A stretch of DNA of 64,000 bases from NCBI GenBank assembly GCA_002238825.1, contig MPNC01000001.1, forward strand, positions 620,001 through 684,000, in the 5' to 3' direction. A model generated the notes under the pieces. It saw nothing but the letters and a program-made list of their open reading frames with translations. It was not told the DNA's origin and did not search any database. Below, piece after piece: positions 59,901 to 64,000 of the stretch. This DNA is from SAR202 cluster bacterium bin87. GTDB lineage: Bacteria > Chloroflexota > Dehalococcoidia > Lucifugimonadales > UBA3495. Made by a program: the position numbers and the translations under genes. Positions within the stretch are counted from its first letter, which is position 1. Each line of letters begins with the position of its first letter.

Positions 59901-60050
59901 GTCATGAGCATCCATGGTGACTACATCAAGCAGGAAACGCTCAGCGACGATCTGTTTGACGCGGTCCGTGAGGACGCCGCCAAATCTGAGACCGCCCAAA
60001 TTGAAGGCATGGAAGTGACGCTGGGAGTGCGCCTCTCGAACGGCGCCTGA
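56946..60050 (+). CDS. ileS: Isoleucyl-tRNA synthetase
   Basis: This protein has 1034 residues of the longer IleRS type. The class I nucleotide-binding motif is PPTANGSPGIHHVLARV (a variant of HIGH), with KMSKR at GRKMSKRLGN. The editing domain includes SYFLAWTTTPWTLPGNTALAV. The tRNA-binding helical region has SNWYVRRSRRRFWKS, typical of IleS. It charges tRNA-Ile with isoleucine and edits valine. A perfect TATAAT at 56864-56869 lies 76 bases before the ATG, with only a weak -35; no T-box stem is evident in the short leader. The PPTANG form with ARVFKD marks the second IleRS type, which tends to resist mupirocin, an inference only. It is followed by mutM after 6 bases. Confidence 0.96.
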   Translation: MPAFDVVSSRVSFPELDAEILDYWKERDVFRRSIDDRPDAPLFMMYEGPPTANGSPGIHHVLARVFKDVISRYRTMKGCRVIRKGGWDTHGLPVELQIEQELGLTTKRDIEEFGIAEFNRRCRESVFRYVKEWEVMTDRIGYWVDMDDPYVTLDNDYIETGWWILKQLWDRGLLYQDRRGAPHCPRCVSSLSSHEVALGYRENTPDPSTFVTFEATEWLDGAAPDVPSYFLAWTTTPWTLPGNTALAVSADADYSIVEITNGAGDTIRMALATALLSVLQHDYTVAREVKGSDLIGLSYRPLYDASAYGAPIRQFLANADGQISLEDVDSYSTQVVSADFVSMDDGSGIVHIAPAFGDEDLGLGREHQLAFVQPVDLQGIITGNYPFAGKFVKDADPEILADLESRGLLYHQGIYRHTYPFCWRCDTPLLYYAKTSWYIRTTAVKDRLVGNNSRINWYPEHIREGRFGEWLRNNVDWAISRERYWGTPIPIWQCDGCGETDCVGGVEELSQRCGRDFDDLDLHRPYVDDVTWPCSSSDCPGVFRRIPEVMDCWFDSGMMPLAQWHYPFENRDIETDGRLPADYICEAVDQTRGWFYSLHALSTLLKDDVAYRNVICLGLILDGRGRKMSKRLGNIVEPDSILDAHGADALRWYLFTASHPGEPRRFSDRLVQQTLRQVLLTLWNVYSFFTNYANIDEFEPSQIPEGWRPEAELDRWILAELNQLVQVVDDHLENYNPTDAGRRIAEFIDVLSNWYVRRSRRRFWKSENDADKLGAYATLYRCLTTVARLMAPLAPFVSEQMYRNLELRYQADAPDSVHLSAYPQPDTSLIDRPIMDATRLAIRVSSMGRAARSKAGLKVRQPLAGVVVKTRTDAELQYLGQVGPQILEELNIKKLLPAESDGDLYSQARELADDDGDAVVSVAGYSAALDSGYMVAVDARITPELADEGLARELAHRIQNLRKGARFDITDRIVTYYDGPDDVARVMSIHGDYIKQETLSDDLFDAVREDAAKSETAQIEGMEVTLGVRLSNGA

Positions 60051-60056
60051 CCGGGA

Positions 60057-60869
60057 ATGCCGGAACTTCCCGAGGTCGAAAACACTCGCCAGTACCTGCT
60101 CCGCAGCGGACTGGTGGGCCGTCGGTTGGGCGCCCCCGAAATCACCTGGGCAAAAACGGTACACGAGCCTTCGGTTGGCGAGTTCATTGAAGGCGTAGCC
60201 GGCCGGCGCGCCACGGATCTGCGGCGTCGTGGCAAGTATCTGATCGCGCCGCTGGACGACGATCAGTTCCTGGTCATGCACTTGGGCATGACCGGCAGCC
60301 TGCGCATCCACGATGCCCGGAGCGAGCCGCCGCGCATGGTCCGGCACACCTTCCCGCTGGACGATGGCCGGGAGATGCGGTTTGTCGACCCGCGCAAGTT
60401 CGGACACCTTTGGTTGCTGCCCGACCCGGCCGGAGCCATGCGGAAAATGGGGCCCGAACCGCTGGAAGCAACGTTCACGCCCCCAATCCTGGCAGAGCTC
60501 TTGGCCGGCCGCAAAGCGCCGATAAAGGCTATTCTGCTCGACCAATCGGTGATCGCCGGGTTGGGCAACCTCTACGCCGACGAGTCGTTGTTCCTGTCGG
60601 GAATACACCCGGAACGGACGGCGAACGACCTGAGCGACGACGAAACCCACAGGCTGCACGCCGCCATAATCCAGGCGTTGACGCGTTCCGTCGCCGCCTA
60701 CGCCGCGGCGCGGGACGCCGAATGGCCCGACCCGCCGGTGGCGCTCTCGCCGTGGTCGGTCCCCAGGTCGGCCGACGAGCCATGCCCGAATTGCGGAGGC
60801 ACGGCACAGATGGTCCGGGTGAGGGGACGCAGTTCCTGGCACTGCCCGCAGTGTCAGCCGGCCGGTTGA
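60057..60869 (+). CDS. mutM: Formamidopyrimidine-DNA glycosylase
   Basis: This protein has 270 residues. The N-terminus MPELPEVENTRQYLL has the catalytic Pro2 and Glu3 after Met removal. Lys in RRRGKYLI, MHLGMTGSLRI, DPRKFGHLWLL, LGNLYADESLF and the C-terminal zinc finger (CPNCGG...WHCPQC) complete the Fpg family set. It removes 8-oxoguanine and ring-opened purines from DNA. It starts six bases after the ileS stop, so is translationally linked. The role in base excision repair is secure. Confidence 0.94.
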   Translation: MPELPEVENTRQYLLRSGLVGRRLGAPEITWAKTVHEPSVGEFIEGVAGRRATDLRRRGKYLIAPLDDDQFLVMHLGMTGSLRIHDARSEPPRMVRHTFPLDDGREMRFVDPRKFGHLWLLPDPAGAMRKMGPEPLEATFTPPILAELLAGRKAPIKAILLDQSVIAGLGNLYADESLFLSGIHPERTANDLSDDETHRLHAAIIQALTRSVAAYAAARDAEWPDPPVALSPWSVPRSADEPCPNCGGTAQMVRVRGRSSWHCPQCQPAG

Positions 60870-61088
60870 CCGCCCTTCGCTCCGCCAGTACCCCGGCATT
60901 CGTTGGCAACGGACACGCTTGCTCGGTCGGCCGGCAACGAGACCCGAGGCGCGCGGTTTTTGTTGACGGCACCGCAAGTCCGCCCGTACACTATGATTTG
61001 CCAAGCGGATTTTACCGCCGCGCATTCCGCCGGCTGTCCGCGTTGATGGCTTACTAGCTACGGCAATTGTCGTTGGAGGCTTTTTATC
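60870..61088. other. Spacer before the fusion gene
   Basis: These 219 bases contain no gene. GGAGG lies nine bases before the ATG at 61089. No strong promoter pair was recognised. Confidence 0.4.
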
Positions 61089-63194
61089 ATGGCCGGTTAC
61101 CGCAAGCATGAAGCGCAGGAATGGGCCTGGCAGACCTTGAAGGGGCAATGGACCACTCTGGTAACGCCCTTCACGCCGGACAACCAGGTGGACACGGAAG
61201 GTCTCCGCCGGAACGTCCGCCATGTTCAGAGTTTGGGCGTGCGCGGCGGCGGCTGCACCTGGAATATGGGCGAATTCTGGAGCCTGACTGAAGGTGAGCG
61301 TCGGCTGGTAATGGACACGGTGGCCGACGAAGCCGCCGGGCACTGGCTGATTGGCGCCCACGTGACTGACACGTCGTTGCGGGAGAGCATTGCGCTGGCC
61401 CAGCACGCTGAACGCCGCGGGTTCGACCTGCTGATCATCGCTCCCTCGTACATGGTGACCAAGACTGAGGATCAGGTGGTCGATTTCGTGCGCCAGGTCG
61501 CCGACAACACCGAATTGGCGATGATGTTCTACAACTCACCGCAGTTCGGCATTACCATCAGTCCCCAGGGGTTGAAGCGCCTGTGCGCCATCCCCAACGT
61601 GGTCGGCGTGAAAGAGGCGAGTTTCAATCAGCAGATTTCCATCGAAACCCACCTGCTCGTCGGCCGCGACGCGGTCATCAGCACTCCCGACGAGTGGATC
61701 TTCCACAAGGCCAAAGAACTGGGCTTCCGCCAGCAGGTGATGTTCGCCAACACCTCCGACTGGCGTTTCGACACTCCCAGGCACAACTACTACACCCAAT
61801 TCATCGACCGAGCCACCGCGGGCGACCTCGACGTGGAGTTCTACAACCACTACCTGAAGGACATCAAAGCGCTGTCCGACAAGTGGTGGGGCGGTACCAT
61901 GAAAAAGACCGGCGGCGCGCTGCCGGTGTCCATGTGCAAGGCCTGGGGCGAGATGATGGGCATGGCGGGAGGAAACGTTCGCGCCCCGCTGCATGACCTG
62001 ACCCACGAGGAGAAGGCCCAGCTTTGGAGTGAGCTGGAACCACTGCTCCCCCGCGCCGCGGCGCCCGCCACTCCGGAGCGCGAAGTGATCCAGGGGCGTG
62101 CGCATGCTCCGTGGCTCAACGGAAACGGCGTGCGTGATGGCCGCAGCGGCCTTTCCGAGTCGGGCATGATGCTGCTGGTCAGCGCCCAGGATAAAGCCGA
62201 GGCGCTGGAAGCCGACCGCGGCGGCGCCGACATCATCGATTTGAAAAACCTGCAAGAAGCCTTGGTGGGCTCTGCCCATCCCAGTCTGGTCAGGGAAGTG
62301 CGGGAGATCATTCCGCCCCACAAGCACGTCAGCGTTACTCTCGGCGTCGTTCCCAACCAGCCTGGTACCGTGGCCATGGCCGTGCACGCGGCGGCGATGA
62401 TGGACGCCACTTCCGTCAAGGTGGGTTTCCAGGTCGCGGACTACGATATGGCGGTCGAGGTGCTGCGGGAATCCCGTGCCGCCATCGGCAACGCCGAAAC
62501 CAAGTTGATCGGCTCGCTGTTCGCTGACAACCTGCTCTTCGAGGGAGGCCTCGACCCTCACCTCATGGTCAACTTGGCCATCGACGGCGAGTGCGACGGC
62601 TTCCTCATCGACACCCTGACCAAGGACGGTCGCAACCTGTTCGACTTCATGCCTGAACCCGTGCTCCGTGACATGGTCATGCACGCGAAACAGGAAGGCC
62701 TGAGCACTGCGCTCAGCGGTCATCTCAAGCTGGAAAACCTGGACGAACTGGCCCGCATCAATCCCGACATCGTAGGCGTTCGCGGTGCCGTGTGTTCCAG
62801 CGGCGAGCGGGACCGCGCTGTGGCCTGGGAGGCGGTGGCCTACTTCAAGGAGCAATTGGACCTCCGCAAGAGCGGCCTGATTGACGTGCGCGCCCCGGTC
62901 GGCGCTGCACCCCGTGGCAACGGCTACGGGAACGGCAATGGAAACGGAAACGGTAACGGCTGGACCGTGATCGATGGCCGTGGCAAGAACTGCGCCGGCG
63001 TCATTGCAGCGCTGAGCCGCCAGATGGAATACGACCGCAGTTCCTTTATCGAGGCGATCCTCCACGACGCGCTCAACATCTACGACGTCATCTACTGGGC
63101 CGAGCAGGCCGGACACCGCCTGTTGACCCAGCGCAAGGAAAACGACGGCACCCTGCGGGTGTTGATTGAGCCTTACGGCAACGGCAGTCACTGA
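61089..63194 (+). CDS. Three-domain fusion: DapA-like aldolase + MfnB-like furan phosphate synthase + TusA-like domain
   Basis: This protein has 701 residues and three parts. Residues 1 to about 320: dihydrodipicolinate synthase/N-acetylneuraminate lyase family, with the catalytic Tyr148 in MMFYNSPQ and Schiff-base Lys175 in VVGVKEAS. Residues 360 to about 595: strong match to MfnB, (5-formylfuran-3-yl)methyl phosphate synthase: LLVSAQDKAEALEADRGGADIIDLKN with Asp384 and Lys386, a TSVKVGF strand, and IDTLTKDGRNLFDFM with Asp508 and Lys512. A Gly/Asn repeat linker (612-624) leads to residues 626-696, which resemble TusA/SirA: TVIDGRGKNCAGVI with Cys635, YDVIYWAEQAGHRLL and LRVLIEP. MfnB condenses two triose phosphates to the furan of methanofuran. 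The complete chain may make a furan-type compound with a sulfur or persulfide step. Confidence 0.8.
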   Translation: MAGYRKHEAQEWAWQTLKGQWTTLVTPFTPDNQVDTEGLRRNVRHVQSLGVRGGGCTWNMGEFWSLTEGERRLVMDTVADEAAGHWLIGAHVTDTSLRESIALAQHAERRGFDLLIIAPSYMVTKTEDQVVDFVRQVADNTELAMMFYNSPQFGITISPQGLKRLCAIPNVVGVKEASFNQQISIETHLLVGRDAVISTPDEWIFHKAKELGFRQQVMFANTSDWRFDTPRHNYYTQFIDRATAGDLDVEFYNHYLKDIKALSDKWWGGTMKKTGGALPVSMCKAWGEMMGMAGGNVRAPLHDLTHEEKAQLWSELEPLLPRAAAPATPEREVIQGRAHAPWLNGNGVRDGRSGLSESGMMLLVSAQDKAEALEADRGGADIIDLKNLQEALVGSAHPSLVREVREIIPPHKHVSVTLGVVPNQPGTVAMAVHAAAMMDATSVKVGFQVADYDMAVEVLRESRAAIGNAETKLIGSLFADNLLFEGGLDPHLMVNLAIDGECDGFLIDTLTKDGRNLFDFMPEPVLRDMVMHAKQEGLSTALSGHLKLENLDELARINPDIVGVRGAVCSSGERDRAVAWEAVAYFKEQLDLRKSGLIDVRAPVGAAPRGNGYGNGNGNGNGNGWTVIDGRGKNCAGVIAALSRQMEYDRSSFIEAILHDALNIYDVIYWAEQAGHRLLTQRKENDGTLRVLIEPYGNGSH

Positions 63195-63387
63195 CGGTCT
63201 GCCGCCAGTGGCGCGGCACGTTCAGAGATATTCAACGGGGCGGGAGTGATCCCGTCCCAGCCTTTTCCCGTTTGGAGTTCGTTGACCGCGTTTTCAGGCC
63301 GCCATATAATCCCCGCAGACCGACGCTGAGCAGGAACGCTCGTACCTGAAAAGTACGCTGTACTGGCGTCGGCGAGGGAGGGCTTAT
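63195..63387. other. Promoter region of the FAD subunit gene
   Basis: The 193 bases between the fusion gene and the CoxM-like gene contain a good promoter (listed separately) and no gene. A small stem agtac-gct-gtact (about 63351-63363) follows the transcription start. Confidence 0.5.
63282..63310 (+). promoter_or_regulatory. Sigma70-type promoter of the CoxM-like gene
   Basis: TTGACC (63282-63287) and a perfect TATAAT (63305-63310) have the ideal 17-base spacing, about 78 bases before the ATG at 63388. Confidence 0.75.
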
Positions 63388-64000
63388 ATGGCTCGTTTCG
63401 ACTATCTGGAGCCGCACTCTTTGGATGAGGCGCTCGGGATGCTGGAGAAACACGGCGCCCGAGCGCGTCTCGTTGCCGGCAGCACCGATTTCCTGGTTCG
63501 ATGGCGTACCGGTGTGTGGCGACCCGAGATTGTGGTCTGCATGCAGCACGTACCCGGATTGGACGGTCTGCAGTTCAACGATGACGACGGCCTGTCCATC
63601 GGCGCAATGGTCACTGTCCAGGACATCGAGCAGAATGACATCGTGCGGACCCGCTATCCCGCATTGGCTGCTGGCGCCACCGCCTTTGCCGGTGTTCAGG
63701 TGCGCAATCTCGCCACCGCTGTCGGCAACGTTTGCAATGCCTCGCCGGCCGGGGACACGCTCCCCGCGTTGCTGGCCTACGACGCCCAATGCCGTATCGT
63801 GAACTCCAACGGGGAGCGCTGGGCGCCTTTGACCGAAGTTTTCGTCGGGCCGGGTCAAACCGCGGTCGGCGCGGGAGAGATTATGACGGAACTCCGGCTA
63901 CCGACTCCGCCGCCGAACTCGGGCGGCCTGTACATCAAGCACAGTCCCCGGGGCGCGATGGACATATCCGCCGTGGGCGCCGCTTCCGTGATGAGTTTGG
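63388..64000 (+). CDS. CO/xanthine dehydrogenase FAD-binding subunit (CoxM-like), partial
   Basis: The gene runs off the window end, giving the first 204 residues of a medium (FAD) subunit, usually about 280-290 residues. ATG 63388 follows GGGAGGG. The FAD motifs are visible: ARLVAGSTDFLVRWR (AGGT-type loop; here Ser replaces one Gly), LSIGAMVTVQDIE and QVRNLATAVGNVCNASPAGDTLPALLAYDA. Molybdenum hydroxylase complexes pair this subunit with small 2Fe-2S and large molybdopterin subunits that should follow downstream. Substrates of the family include CO, xanthine, nicotinate and other N-heterocycles; none can be chosen. Confidence 0.88.
   Translation, partial: MARFDYLEPHSLDEALGMLEKHGARARLVAGSTDFLVRWRTGVWRPEIVVCMQHVPGLDGLQFNDDDGLSIGAMVTVQDIEQNDIVRTRYPALAAGATAFAGVQVRNLATAVGNVCNASPAGDTLPALLAYDAQCRIVNSNGERWAPLTEVFVGPGQTAVGAGEIMTELRLPTPPPNSGGLYIKHSPRGAMDISAVGAASVMSL

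Noticed and set aside
58893-61406. 837-residue antisense frame over ileS and mutM
   Set aside because: High-GC shadow frame. The plus strand has complete ileS and mutM with catalytic motifs; the antisense translation has no motifs.
62928-62961. DNA tandem repeat of Gly/Asn codons
   Set aside because: It is an in-frame flexible linker of the fusion protein, with varied codons, not a satellite or CRISPR-like array.
1-64000. tRNA, rRNA, CRISPR arrays, insertion sequences, prophage genes
   Set aside because: No T-loop/acceptor combinations, regular repeat-spacer series, transposase motifs or phage genes were seen on reading the gaps between genes.

Overview
The window looks like a piece of a Chloroflexota genome, most likely the SAR202/Dehalococcoidia side. 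That is inference from gene content, not from a marker phylogeny. The pointers are high GC, many lipoproteins whose lipobox ends in ACGG followed by Pro/Thr/Ala-rich linkers, flavin-dependent luciferase-like monooxygenases, a hydantoinase/oxoprolinase, an FAH-family hydrolase, a citrate-lyase-type aldolase, a CO/xanthine dehydrogenase-type FAD subunit, and an oligopeptide ABC operon with two tandem binding proteins. No rRNA, tRNA, CRISPR array, transposase or phage gene was found.

Layout. 0.5-4.3 kb: minus-strand envelope cluster (triple META-domain lipoprotein, a frameshifted small gene, a SurA-like lipoprotein). 4.3-5.9 kb: no convincing gene. 5.9-7.8 kb: radical SAM/B12 protein and a membrane protein, divergent from a one-protein sensor-regulator (8.0-10.4 kb) whose kinase core has lost key residues. 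10.6-14.3 kb: a membrane HTH-TPR protein divergent from a VWA-domain lipoprotein. 15.4-22.3 kb: catabolic genes (2-hydroxyacid dehydrogenase, FAH-family enzyme, fused HyuA-HyuB). 22.7-31.6 kb: monooxygenase, glmR-glmS, then phosphonoacetate hydrolase-like, thrB, lysC and a GT2 glycosyltransferase. 31.7-41.1 kb: TPR protein, SagB-type oxidoreductase, folB, CoA lyase, polA, two FmdB zinc ribbons, thiE and a translin homologue. 42.0-43.7 kb: a two-gene unit ending in a UGSC-family selenoprotein with an in-frame UGA. 43.7-45.6 kb: a membrane PQQ-type beta-propeller. 45.7-54.3 kb: a six-gene opp/dpp operon with a promoter, two internal hairpins and a strong shared terminator. 54.6-64 kb: second monooxygenase, GYD protein, thiD, ileS, mutM, a three-domain fusion (DapA-like + MfnB-like + TusA-like), and the start of a CoxM-type FAD subunit.

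The most notable items are: (1) the UGSC selenoprotein, which a standard gene caller splits at UGA 43430-43432, followed by a SECIS-like hairpin and preceded by an uncharacterised partner gene; (2) the DapA-MfnB-TusA fusion, which suggests a furan-type cofactor or metabolite pathway; (3) the sensor-regulator with the phosphoacceptor His replaced by Tyr and a broken G1 box but an intact receiver and DNA-binding domain; (4) an EF-hand-like loop inserted in an OppC permease; and (5) a putative operator made of two 16-bp direct repeats. Start codons were chosen by ribosome binding site and conserved N-termini, so several genes are shorter than the longest open frame.
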